A DNA stretch of 64,000 bases. Source: Vibrio scophthalmi LMG 19158. Its GTDB lineage: Bacteria > Pseudomonadota > Gammaproteobacteria > Enterobacterales > Vibrionaceae. Positions 1 to 10,325 of the stretch are shown here, one piece after another (position 1 is the stretch's first letter; the number at the start of each line of letters is the position of its first letter). The DNA is taken from assembly GCF_000222585.1 (NCBI RefSeq), contig NZ_AFWE01000029.1, positions 30,162-94,161 on the forward strand. Reading direction: 5' to 3'. Under the pieces are notes generated by a model. The model was not told the DNA's origin, made no database searches, and saw only the letters and a program-made list of their open reading frames with translations. The position numbers and the translations under genes were made by a program.

Positions 1-871
1 CAGTAATGGTAACGAGACCACGTGATAAGTACTGCTTGGCAATTTCAAGTCGGCGCATTCGGATATAACCGATGATGGTCACCCCAAGCTGCCGGCGGAA
101 CTTACGTTGCAGCGTTGAAGCACTCATTGAAAAATGGTTGGCGATGTCATCAATCACCAGTGGTTGCTCAAGATGAGTATTGATGTAGTGAATTACGTCT
201 TCTACCGTCGGAGAGTTAAGGCTAACTCGTGGCGATGAATTAGTACGCATAAGCGCTCTATCAAGCTGCTCAATGATCAGGGCAATGATTTGATAACTGA
301 GAGACTCAATCTGGATTTGTTGTTCAAAACGAGTGGCATTGTGCAGGTTGAGGACTTGCTCAACTAGGTTGGCAAGCTCCTCACTCAAGCAAAACTGCAG
401 CGCATTTTTATGCCCGGCGAGAAACTGGCGAATATGGCAGGTTTCGCTGCTACGCGAAATGATCCATTCGGGTTTTATCGAAAGGTTTAGCTTAGCTACT
501 CGGCTCCCTCTATTTATCGTGCGGTGAAAGCTGGCCGGTTTGGTTAGGTTGACTAAGGCTCCTTGTGGCTGTGTGCTGGCATCTAGATTGAAGCGAACAT
601 CGTCGTAGCCAAAACTGAGTTTACCGGACAGTAAAAGGGTCACAATGAGCGATGTTGGGGCGGTAGAGACGATATGGGTATCGAGCAATTCGAGACTGCG
701 ACTACCATGAATAAAAAAAGCATCATCACATCGATGAGATACAAAGAGTCCCTCAACAATCGGTTTTGTATTTTTCCCCACGCCTATAATTAATTGTTTT
801 TCAGACTCTTCTATCTTCTTGGTTAGCGCGATTTTGGTTAATTTTGAACCGACTCGTATTTCAGCACCCAT
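1..871 (-). CDS. AraC-family transcriptional regulator, cut by the window edge
   Basis: The reading frame is open from an ATG at 871 down to base 1, about 290 residues, so the 3' end lies outside the window. It starts MGAEIRVGSK and a good ribosome site (GAGGGA) lies about 6 bases upstream. The first 200 residues look like an effector or dimerisation domain. The last 80 form an AraC/XylS DNA-binding domain, with the first helix-turn-helix near VIDDIANHFSMSASTLQRKF and the start of the second after RMRRLEIAKQYL. It is divergent from a TonB-dependent receptor 115 bases away. AraC regulators of this type (PchR, DesR) commonly activate the neighbouring siderophore receptor when the ferric siderophore is present, so that role is inferred here. 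Family call firm; ligand unknown. Confidence 0.88.
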   Translation of the reverse strand, partial: MGAEIRVGSKLTKIALTKKIEESEKQLIIGVGKNTKPIVEGLFVSHRCDDAFFIHGSRSLELLDTHIVSTAPTSLIVTLLLSGKLSFGYDDVRFNLDASTQPQGALVNLTKPASFHRTINRGSRVAKLNLSIKPEWIISRSSETCHIRQFLAGHKNALQFCLSEELANLVEQVLNLHNATRFEQQIQIESLSYQIIALIIEQLDRALMRTNSSPRVSLNSPTVEDVIHYINTHLEQPLVIDDIANHFSMSASTLQRKFRRQLGVTIIGYIRMRRLEIAKQYLSRGLVTIT

Positions 872-951
872 TTGCTATTCCCTCATAACGGTTAGGCAAT
901 TTTGCATAACTCATTTCCCTGTTAGGTCGTGTGGATAAAGATTAACATAGT

Positions 952-966
952 TGCGAATTGTTATCA
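952..966. promoter_or_regulatory. Fur-like box between AraC regulator and TonB receptor
   Basis: The 15 bases TGCGAATTGTTATCA match the 7-1-7 Fur consensus (TGATAAT-N-ATTATCA) at 11 of 14 positions. They lie 21 bases upstream of the receptor ATG and 81 bases upstream of the divergent regulator. This fits iron repression of an uptake receptor. The call is by eye only. Confidence 0.5.
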
Positions 967-986
967 TTTGTATTTATAGAGGCCAC

Positions 987-2996
987 ATGGAAAGGGTAAA
1001 AAGAGCGGTATTAATTAGAACATTGGTCGGGATGGCCGTGAGTTGCGCGATAAACAGCGCGAGTGCAAATGAAGAGAACAGCTATTTTGATGAGGTGTTG
1101 GTTTGGGGGACCAAGGTATCAAGCAATACCGAGTCCCTGGGGGCTGGGGATATGTCCCTTAAACAAGCGGATCATATGTCTGACTTACTGCGAGACATTC
1201 CTGGTGTGGATGTGGGAGGAACGCATTCGGTTAACCAGCGTATTACCATTCGCGGCTTAGGTGAAACGGATTTAGATATTCGTTTAGATGGCGCGTCGCA
1301 ACACGCGAATATGTTCCACCATATTGGTAACTTGACGCTAAACCCTGACATTCTAAAGTCGGTTGACATCCAAGTTGGCAACAACTCAGTGGTACAGAGT
1401 GGCCTTGGGGGCTCCGTTTACTTTGAAACCAAAGATGCCAAAGATTTGCTGCGCGACGATGAAACGTTTGGCGCTCGCCTCTATGGCGGTTATGCCAGTA
1501 ATGATAGTGAGCAAGGATCGCTCACCTTGTACGGTCAACTATCAGAGGGCGTGGATTCGATGTTGTATATCCACGGAGTTGATCGCAATAACTTTAAAGA
1601 CGGCGATGGTAACGACACCTTTGGTTCGGAAGGTGAGGTGTACAACGTATTAGCTAAGCTAGGATTTGAGCCTACAGATGGGCATAGAATTGAGTTTTCC
1701 TACGATGTATATCGCGATGAAGGTGATTACAGTGCAAGACCCGATCGAGGTGGTGCAGCGAACCTCGCTGGACGAGATGGTGGCCTGTTATTACCCACCG
1801 AGTATGATCGTGACACCATTCGATTAGGCTATGAATTTGAAACCGATCAACACCATGCTCAAGCCACACTTTACAGTTCAACCACCGAAATTATTCGTGA
1901 TGAAACGGCAACGGGGTGGACATTTCTTGGTCGTGCATCGGAAAACACCGCAAAAAACCAAAACGTTGGCTTGAACGCTAAGGTGCAGTCTGAGCTTGAT
2001 CTGTTCACCCTCAGTAATACCGTAACCTATGGGTTGGATTACATGGATAAGCGCTCTTCGAGTGCCTACGGTGGTGTTGAATATATGGACGAAGACGCCA
2101 TTTCAACGGCGCTGTTTCTTGAAGACCAAATCACCTTTTCCGATCGTTTTGCGCTAACGTTAGGCGTCCGTTATGACCATTATCAGCGTAATGCAGAAAC
2201 GGGTGATAAGGATTTTGATGATTTTACTTGGGCGATCGCCGCTGATTGGTCGTTGACGGATTCATTTAGCCTGTTTGCCAGCACTCGAACCTTGTTTAAA
2301 GCGCCAGAATTGCTGGAAAGTTTTATTGCCTTCCAACAAGTCGCTGAGCTGGATGAGGACATTAAGCCAGAAACAGGGCGCAATACCCAAGGTGGATTCA
2401 AGTTTAATCACTGGGTGAATCAACATTACTTTGGTGCCAATCTAACCGTGTTTAAAACTGAAATCGATGATTACATTACCGAAGAGTATGTTCGAGCGAC
2501 CAGCGGTTACTTGATCAAAAATGCTTATGATATTGAACTGACGGGATTTGAATTGTCAGCAGTCTATGGTTATGACGCGTTTACGGCGAAAGCCAGTTAC
2601 TCACAAACGGATTCGGAAAATCTGACCAATGGTGGGCCTTACGCATCAAGTGGCTCTGGGGCGAGGAGTAAAGATATTGGCGACACGATAGCGTTGACGC
2701 TCGATTATCAATGGGATGATCCGGGTTTAATCATAGGTTGGACGTCGATTGTAGTGGAAGACGAAAATAATGTACTTGAAGGCAATGAGCATAAACCTGG
2801 TTATGATGTTCACAATATGTATGTGCAATGGGTACCAAGTTCCGCGGATCGCCTCTCGGTTACCTTTGGCGTCGATAACCTATTTGATGAAACCTATGTT
2901 TCCCATGCATCGACATCGGGCATTTCACGAGGAATTGAAGTGAATGATTATGAGCCTGGCCGCAATTACAAGCTGTCTGCGGCGTATCAGTTTTAA
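987..2996 (+). CDS. TonB-dependent outer-membrane receptor (siderophore type)
   Basis: This is a 669-residue outer-membrane gated channel that takes up an iron chelate using TonB energy. I chose the ATG at 987 because AGAGG lies 5 bases upstream and a typical signal peptide follows (MERVKRAVLIRTLVGMAVSC, cut after SASA). A TTG at 951 in the same frame would add 12 unlikely residues. After the signal comes a TonB-box-like stretch (DEVLVWG). The plug domain follows at about residues 45-155 (LRDIPGVDV, ITIRGLGETDLDIRLDG, GGSVYFETKD), then a 22-strand-type barrel ending in Phe (KLSAAYQF), as expected for outer-membrane insertion. The divergent AraC gene and a Fur-like box suggest regulation by substrate and iron. 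The arrangement resembles desR-desA (ferrioxamine) of other vibrios, but the substrate is not proven. Confidence 0.92.
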   Translation: MERVKRAVLIRTLVGMAVSCAINSASANEENSYFDEVLVWGTKVSSNTESLGAGDMSLKQADHMSDLLRDIPGVDVGGTHSVNQRITIRGLGETDLDIRLDGASQHANMFHHIGNLTLNPDILKSVDIQVGNNSVVQSGLGGSVYFETKDAKDLLRDDETFGARLYGGYASNDSEQGSLTLYGQLSEGVDSMLYIHGVDRNNFKDGDGNDTFGSEGEVYNVLAKLGFEPTDGHRIEFSYDVYRDEGDYSARPDRGGAANLAGRDGGLLLPTEYDRDTIRLGYEFETDQHHAQATLYSSTTEIIRDETATGWTFLGRASENTAKNQNVGLNAKVQSELDLFTLSNTVTYGLDYMDKRSSSAYGGVEYMDEDAISTALFLEDQITFSDRFALTLGVRYDHYQRNAETGDKDFDDFTWAIAADWSLTDSFSLFASTRTLFKAPELLESFIAFQQVAELDEDIKPETGRNTQGGFKFNHWVNQHYFGANLTVFKTEIDDYITEEYVRATSGYLIKNAYDIELTGFELSAVYGYDAFTAKASYSQTDSENLTNGGPYASSGSGARSKDIGDTIALTLDYQWDDPGLIIGWTSIVVEDENNVLEGNEHKPGYDVHNMYVQWVPSSADRLSVTFGVDNLFDETYVSHASTSGISRGIEVNDYEPGRNYKLSAAYQF

Positions 2997-3034
2997 CTTT
3001 GGTTAACGATTAATTTAGTGAAAATAGATGACTC

Positions 3035-3067
3035 AAAGCTGCCCTAACAAGGCAGCTTTTGTTGTTT
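3035..3067 (+). terminator. Rho-independent terminator of the TonB receptor gene
   Basis: A 9-base stem AAAGCTGCC/GGCAGCTTT with a 7-base loop is followed by a T-rich run (TTGTTGTTTTT). Confidence 0.85.
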
Positions 3068-3574
3068 TTGTACGGCGAAAATCTGCGCTTTGGTGGTGAT
3101 GAAGCAAAATTTGCGGCGAAATATTGTTCAACATTGTTCGTTAATGTGACAGCAATGGAGGTCAGTTGAGAAAAAACACACCTCAATATTCAAAATTATT
3201 TATAAAATTCGGCAGAAAATCACATCATTCAACTTTGTTTGAGTGGACGAGTTTTGAACACGCATTTTGTTGCGCAAATAATTTCTACTCTAAAGTAGCA
3301 TGGAGTGTAGATATGACGTGGGTTAAGCTAGGGTTGAAAGCGTTACGCATTCGTTTGCAATACGGACGAATTTAAACGGTCAAATGCCTCAAATTGATTA
3401 ATTTCTTAGCGCAAATAAAATCCAATATTGCTTTAGATCAACAAAAAACCGTTTCTTTTGCCAAAAAAACTAAAACAAAGTTGATAAACGCTTAAAAAAT
3501 TTGAATAATTAAAATCAATACACAATGAAGCTCTGCAAGCTTCGACATTCAGTCTTAAACAGGATACGTACCCC
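3068..3574. other. Intergenic stretch before ackA
   Basis: About 500 bases of AT-rich sequence. A 69-codon frame at 3166-3375 starts with TTG, has no ribosome site and no recognisable product, so I read it as non-coding. The one clear signal is the FNR-like box at 3428-3441. The rest probably holds the ackA promoter and leader. Confidence 0.6.
3428..3441 (+). promoter_or_regulatory. FNR-like box upstream of ackA
   Basis: TTGCTTTAGATCAA matches the FNR consensus TTGATNNNNATCAA at 9 of 10 fixed positions. It is centred 140 bases before the ackA start codon. It shares the core TTTAGATCA with the boxes near napF/narQ and dcuC in this window. Confidence 0.6.
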
Positions 3575-4768
3575 ATGTCTAACTCGTTTGTGTTGGTGAT
3601 TAACTCTGGTAGTTCTTCACTAAAATTTGCTGTAATCGATTCGCAAACAGGCGAAGCGATTGTTAGCGGATTAGGTGAATGCTTCGGTATGCCAGAAGCT
3701 GTAATTGGTTGGAAATACAATGGTGAGAAAACAGAAGAAGCGATTTCTGCACCTGACGACCACCACCAACATGCGATTAACCGCATCGTTAAGCTTATCG
3801 ACACACTAGGTTTCACATCTGAAATCGTTGCTATTGGTCACCGTATCGTACACGGCGGCGAAAAATTCACGTCGACGGTACGTATCGACGAGAATGTATT
3901 GGCTGAAATCGAAAGCATCGCGGATCTTGCACCATTGCATAACCCTGCAGGCGCGAAAGGTATTCAAGCTGCGATGACGGCATTCCCGAGCTTGCCTCAG
4001 TTCGCTGTGTTCGATACTGCATTCCACCAATCAATGCCAAAACGCGCATACACAGGTGCAATCTCTAGTGATCTTTACACCGACTACGGTATCCGTCGTT
4101 ACGGTTTCCACGGTACTAGCCACTACTTCGTTGCTAACGAAGCGGCGAAAATGCTGAACAAGTCAGTAGAAGAGTGCAGTTTCATTTCTGTGCACCTAGG
4201 TAACGGCGCATCAGTATGTGCGATTGAGAACGGTCAATCTGTTGATACTTCAATGGGCTTCACGCCACTTTCAGGCCTAATGATGGGTACACGTTGTGGT
4301 GACCTTGACCCAGGTATCATTGAGTTCCTACTGAAGAAAGGTTGGAGCCAAGAGAAAGTATTTGACGCACTGAATAAAAAATCTGGTTTCTTAGGTGTAT
4401 CCGGCCTAACTTCAGATGCTCGTGGCATCCTTGAAGCGATGGAAAATGGCCACCAAGGCGCAAGACTGGCGTTTGAAGTGTTCACCTACCGCGTAGCAAA
4501 ATACATCGGTTCTTACCTAATCCCACTTAGCCACCTAGACGCAGTGATCTTCACTGGTGGTATCGGTGAGAACTCTCTACCAATTCGTCGTGAAATTCTG
4601 AATAACCTAAAACTTCTAGGTTTTGTGGAAGATGAAAAGGGCAACGAAGACGCACGCTTCGGCAATGCTGGCGTAATCGCTAAATCTGAACTTTTGGGTG
4701 CAGTGGCAGTGGTAATTCCAACTAACGAAGAGTTCGTTATCGCTCAGCAGTCAGTAGAATTGCTATAA
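3575..4768 (+). CDS. ackA: Acetate kinase (second, stand-alone ackA)
   Basis: The 397-residue enzyme interconverts acetyl phosphate and acetate with ADP/ATP in the cytoplasm. It is the usual family length. All family signatures are visible: the N-terminal INSGSSSLKF, RIVHGGEKF, the FDTAFHQSMP segment, RRYGFHGTSHYF with the catalytic His, the VHLGNGASV phosphate loop, MMGTRCGDLDP with the catalytic Arg, and FTGGIGENS near the C-terminus. AGGA lies about 10 bases before the ATG. No pta follows; the next gene is katG behind a terminator. This matches the single acetate kinase (ackA-2) of Vibrio second chromosomes, with the ackA-pta pair expected elsewhere. An FNR-like box upstream suggests induction without oxygen. 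Codon use looks strongly biased (many CTA and GGT), as in highly expressed Vibrio genes. Confidence 0.95.
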   Translation: MSNSFVLVINSGSSSLKFAVIDSQTGEAIVSGLGECFGMPEAVIGWKYNGEKTEEAISAPDDHHQHAINRIVKLIDTLGFTSEIVAIGHRIVHGGEKFTSTVRIDENVLAEIESIADLAPLHNPAGAKGIQAAMTAFPSLPQFAVFDTAFHQSMPKRAYTGAISSDLYTDYGIRRYGFHGTSHYFVANEAAKMLNKSVEECSFISVHLGNGASVCAIENGQSVDTSMGFTPLSGLMMGTRCGDLDPGIIEFLLKKGWSQEKVFDALNKKSGFLGVSGLTSDARGILEAMENGHQGARLAFEVFTYRVAKYIGSYLIPLSHLDAVIFTGGIGENSLPIRREILNNLKLLGFVEDEKGNEDARFGNAGVIAKSELLGAVAVVIPTNEEFVIAQQSVELL

Positions 4769-4798
4769 AAATCTACTCATATTTTTGGGAAATATGTC

Positions 4799-4830
4799 TA
4801 AGCCCTTTCCGTTAGGAAAGGGCTTTTCTT
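4799..4830 (+). terminator. Rho-independent terminator of ackA
   Basis: The stem AAGCCCTTTCC/GGAAAGGGCTT has a short GTTA loop and is followed by TTCTTTT. A near copy of this hairpin terminates the SUKH gene at 10251. Confidence 0.9.
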
Positions 4831-4942
4831 TTATATCGAACAAATTTTTTTCAGCTAAAACATGATTTCAGTTCAGTTTATTAAACAAAATGAAGCGTTT
4901 ACCTTCAGGTGCGGCGTTTTCATCTCGCTCCCTTTTTTCTGA

Positions 4943-7198
<2,256 letters not shown>

Positions 7199-7230
7199 CC
7201 TAACGTAAGCAGACGTCTAATAGACCAAAC

Positions 7231-7266
7231 AAAGCCCTCATATCATGGTTGATTGAGGGCTTTTTG
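7231..7266. terminator. Terminator between katG and recQ-like gene
   Basis: A 10-base stem AAAGCCCTCA/TGAGGGCTTT with a 13-base loop is followed by TTTTTGA on the plus strand. The convergent helicase gene ends 2 bases away, and the A/T-flanked stem could serve both strands. Confidence 0.85.
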
Positions 7267-7267
7267 A

Positions 7268-9232
7268 TTACACGTTAGCCGATACTTTCTCACACCCAGC
7301 TTTTACGTCAGCAAACGGGTAGGGAGCCAACTTACCGAAACCCGTCATCTTGGTGGCTTTGAGCCTTGTCGTAAGTGGCGTAGAAATACCGCAGAGGTAG
7401 CGAGCAAGCGCCTCAACGGTGATCTCGGTATGGTTTGATTTACCGGCATTGAGCAATGGCTGACACCAATGCTGCAATTGAGAGAGTTCTATTTCTGGCA
7501 ACGAGTTGATATTGGGTAGTACAGCGGCATGCCCACGACACACTGAGCAATGACCACACTGCACGGGCGCATGCTCATCGGCAAAATAATTGGCCAGTCG
7601 ATGGCTTAAACAAGTTTGGCTTTCAAATAGAGTTAACATCGCGTGGACACGCTTAATTTCCGTTTCTTGTTTGGTGATAAACAAGCGGTGAATAGCGCGA
7701 CTTAACTCAGCGGCATTATTGCCCTTGCAGGCGGCAGGATTACACAGACGAAATACATCGGTCATCTGTTTGCTTTCGAGTGTTATCCAGCCTTTATCAG
7801 CAAGATAATCCAATGCAGCGACTGCGCGTTGACGCTCGGCATGATAGGTGTGCCATAGCGCATCGAAGTCGACAGTATGCCAGATGCGTGATTTTGCCGA
7901 TGCACTAAATAGCGCCTCAATAAAGGCTCTGCGCTCACCGTCAAATTGGGCGATGATCTGTTCCACAGGCACTAATGTCTTAAATCGATAATCAGCAAAG
8001 TAGCTGTATTGCGGTTCAATCACCTTTTCGAGCTCTAGATAGACCAACAAGGTTTTGAGTGGCAACTGGCGGATATTGCAGTCACGAGACAGATTATTAA
8101 GCATCACTTCCCATGACTGTCCAGATTCTGTTTGACCTATCTCGTCAATGACGGCATGTATAGCGGCTAAATCGGGCGTATCACCGTAGACAAAGTTTTC
8201 TAGAACGCTTAACGACTCACGGTTGGCGAGTACGGAGCAGATCGACGTGTTTCCATCGCGACCCGCTCGGCCAATTTCTTGGCTGTAGTTCTCAACCGAC
8301 TTGGGTAAATCGTAATGAATCACAGCGCGAATATCAGATTTGTCGATACCCATCCCAAAGGCGATGGTAGCCACGATAACGTTGATCTTACCCTGCATAA
8401 AATCGTTTTGGATTTTTTGCCGCACGTCACTGTGCATACCTGCGTGGTAGGCTGTGGCCGCTGCACCTTGTTCACTGAGGTAACGAGCGACGCTTTCTGC
8501 TGTGTTCTGCAAGGTGACATACACGATCGTTGGGCGCGGCGATTCACTATTGATCAGTTCGAGTAACTTGTTTGGCTTCTCAACTTCCGGGCATGGCAGT
8601 ACATTGAGATCGAGATTCTCTCGGTAAAAGCCGGTTACCACGATATCGTCGGGCTTGATGGCAAATTTAGCGCTCATATCCTCAATGACTTGTGGGGTAG
8701 CGGTGGCCGTTAGAAGTAAAACTTGTGGGATATTAAGTTGCGCACAATAGACCGGAAGTTTTAAATAGTCGGGTCTAAAATTGTGCCCCCATTCAGAAAT
8801 ACAGTGGGCTTCATCTACCACGAGGAGTGAAATAGGCACAGAAGAAATAAACTGACGAAAGCGTTCGTTTTTCAAGCGCTCAACTGAAATCATCAGGATC
8901 TTCGTCTCTCCCGCTTTCACCGCTCGCATCACTTCGCGCGATTCGTCATAGGTTAATGAAGAGTCAATCGATGCCGCGGCAATGCCTTTGCTGTTTAGAA
9001 AATCAAGCTGGTCTTTCATCAAAGCTAATAGCGGCGAGATCACTAAGGTTAAATGCGGCAGATGCAGCGCGGGGAGTTGATAGCACAGTGATTTTCCGGA
9101 TCCTGTGGGAAAAATAGCGGCGGTTGAACGGCCAAGTAAAACCTTTTCCACCACCTGTTGTTGGCCGCCACGTAAGCTTTCAAAAGCAAACACATCTTTG
9201 AGTGTTTTTAAATAGGTCATATCTTTGTTCAT
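7268..9232 (-). CDS. RecQ-family ATP-dependent DNA helicase (paralogue)
   Basis: This 654-residue superfamily-2 helicase carries the RecQ core. It has FPTGSGKSLCYQLP (motif I), LLVVDEAHCISEWGHNFRPDY (motif II plus the aromatic loop), TATATPQV (motif III), YHAGMHSD, and IRAVIHYDLPKS...QEIGRAGRDG (motifs V-VI). The zinc-binding region is present as CLSHRLANYF followed by CGHCSVC around residues 555-590. I see no clear HRDC domain at the C-terminus. It unwinds DNA 3' to 5' during repair or fork processing. It diverges from canonical recQ in the tail and is not beside rarD or pldB genes. I therefore read it as a second RecQ-like protein, with the standard recQ expected elsewhere. Confidence 0.88.
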   Translation of the reverse strand: MNKDMTYLKTLKDVFAFESLRGGQQQVVEKVLLGRSTAAIFPTGSGKSLCYQLPALHLPHLTLVISPLLALMKDQLDFLNSKGIAAASIDSSLTYDESREVMRAVKAGETKILMISVERLKNERFRQFISSVPISLLVVDEAHCISEWGHNFRPDYLKLPVYCAQLNIPQVLLLTATATPQVIEDMSAKFAIKPDDIVVTGFYRENLDLNVLPCPEVEKPNKLLELINSESPRPTIVYVTLQNTAESVARYLSEQGAAATAYHAGMHSDVRQKIQNDFMQGKINVIVATIAFGMGIDKSDIRAVIHYDLPKSVENYSQEIGRAGRDGNTSICSVLANRESLSVLENFVYGDTPDLAAIHAVIDEIGQTESGQSWEVMLNNLSRDCNIRQLPLKTLLVYLELEKVIEPQYSYFADYRFKTLVPVEQIIAQFDGERRAFIEALFSASAKSRIWHTVDFDALWHTYHAERQRAVAALDYLADKGWITLESKQMTDVFRLCNPAACKGNNAAELSRAIHRLFITKQETEIKRVHAMLTLFESQTCLSHRLANYFADEHAPVQCGHCSVCRGHAAVLPNINSLPEIELSQLQHWCQPLLNAGKSNHTEITVEALARYLCGISTPLTTRLKATKMTGFGKLAPYPFADVKAGCEKVSANV

Positions 9233-9599
9233 GCCAGCCCTGCCAATCGAGAAATCTTAATAATGTGAAGTTTACCTGCCTACCGAGGCGACTTCGAGCT
9301 TAATGCGCTAAAACCGAGAAAGAACAGAAGAAATCACAGCATAAGCGAAGTAACGAAAGTGATAGAGTTTGAGATCTTGTCTCTTTTACTGAAAAGATAC
9401 ATAACACGATAGCCATCAATCTTTATTCACTCAGCGACATGCTTTGCTTTGATACATAAATCAATCGGTGTACATTGCTCGGTACAGCATGCGGGTTGTT
9501 TTGGCTGTTAGGCGAAAAGCGATATATCAAAAATCATGCAGAATAAAACTGGGCAAATAACCAGACTCAAAAAAAGAAATGTTAAGTGAGAATCGATAG
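9233..9599. other. Intergenic region between divergent recQ-like and SUKH genes
   Basis: About 370 bases with no open frame of note. It must hold the promoters of the two divergent genes. I see no strong hairpin, repeat or recognised operator. Confidence 0.5.
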
Positions 9600-10208
9600 A
9601 TGTTGGTTGAAAACAAAGAAAAGAAAGTCATTTTTCATGGTGAGGCGGAAAACCTTGTTACACAAAACCCTAAGTTGGCTGAGATGTGTTTTATTCCTTG
9701 CCAAGAAGAGCTCGATCTCACGTTTATCCGCGAGTTGACGTTAACGCTAGGGCAAGAATTGCCTGCATTGTTTGTTGAGTTCATCCAACAGTGTGGTGGC
9801 TTTGACGTAGGGCGTGATTTTAGTTTTCCCTGTGCTTATCGACATGATGATCCGGTTAAGCGGATTTTGGAAATTAACCTGCCGATGACGTTTACTGACG
9901 GTCGCCAAACATGTTCTTATCCATTTCATCTATTTGAGGGCTTTCTGCTGCCGGGTGGGGATGGTTACGAAACCTCAGTTTCAGTATTAGAAATGTGTTT
10001 TGGTTACGGAGAGCACCAAGATGCGTTGCAAGGACGAGATTGGCGCAAGCTGGTGCCTTTTGCGAACAATGATGGTGACGTACTGTGTCTTGATTTTAAT
10101 CAGGGTGGTGAACCCAGTATTGTTTACGTGACTTATGATGGTGTGGGCATTTACCCAATTTTACCTAACTTTACGGCATTGCTATTAGCTCTGGATTATA
10201 AAAGCTAA
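9600..10208 (+). CDS. SMI1/KNR4 (SUKH) family protein
   Basis: This 202-residue soluble protein has no signal peptide. The C-terminal half carries the SUKH signature: LVPFANNDGDVLCLDFNQGGEPSIVYVTYDG at residues about 150-180, with LPALFVEFIQQCGGFDVG at about 55-75 as the N-terminal helix and Gly-Gly turn. SUKH proteins are often immunity proteins against polymorphic or contact-dependent toxins. Others are scaffolding proteins of unknown role. No toxin, VgrG, PAAR or Rhs gene is nearby, so it is an orphan here. The start codon has only a weak upstream ribosome site. A strong terminator follows at 10251. Confidence 0.75.
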   Translation: MLVENKEKKVIFHGEAENLVTQNPKLAEMCFIPCQEELDLTFIRELTLTLGQELPALFVEFIQQCGGFDVGRDFSFPCAYRHDDPVKRILEINLPMTFTDGRQTCSYPFHLFEGFLLPGGDGYETSVSVLEMCFGYGEHQDALQGRDWRKLVPFANNDGDVLCLDFNQGGEPSIVYVTYDGVGIYPILPNFTALLLALDYKS

Positions 10209-10250
10209 CACTGGCTTAGACTCGTTCTAATTCAATCGATGAAAATGACG

Positions 10251-10282
10251 AAGCCCTTTCGGTTAGGAAAGGGCTTTTTATT
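10251..10282. terminator. Terminator between SUKH gene and IgaA-like gene
   Basis: The stem AAGCCCTTTC/GAAAGGGCTT has loop GGTTAG and is followed by TTTTATTT. The sequence is almost the same as the ackA terminator. The opposite-strand gene ends at 10326, so it may work both ways. Confidence 0.88.
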
Positions 10283-10325
10283 TACACTCAATTAAAGCGT
10301 GGGGTAGGTGGAAGGAAGAATAGGA

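Noticed and set aside
951-986. TTG start 12 codons upstream of the TonB receptor ATG
   Set aside because: No ribosome site in front of it, it overlaps the Fur-like box, and it would put 12 residues before a normal signal peptide.
3166-3375. 69-codon frame before ackA
   Set aside because: Starts with TTG, has no ribosome site and no recognisable composition or family.
4862-4942. 26-codon frame (MISVQFIKQNE...) upstream of katG, considered as a leader peptide
   Set aside because: No ribosome site, no codon run linked to KatG function and no competing hairpins.
9600-10208. Toxin-immunity locus around the SUKH gene
   Set aside because: No toxin, Rhs, VgrG or PAAR-like gene lies on either side.
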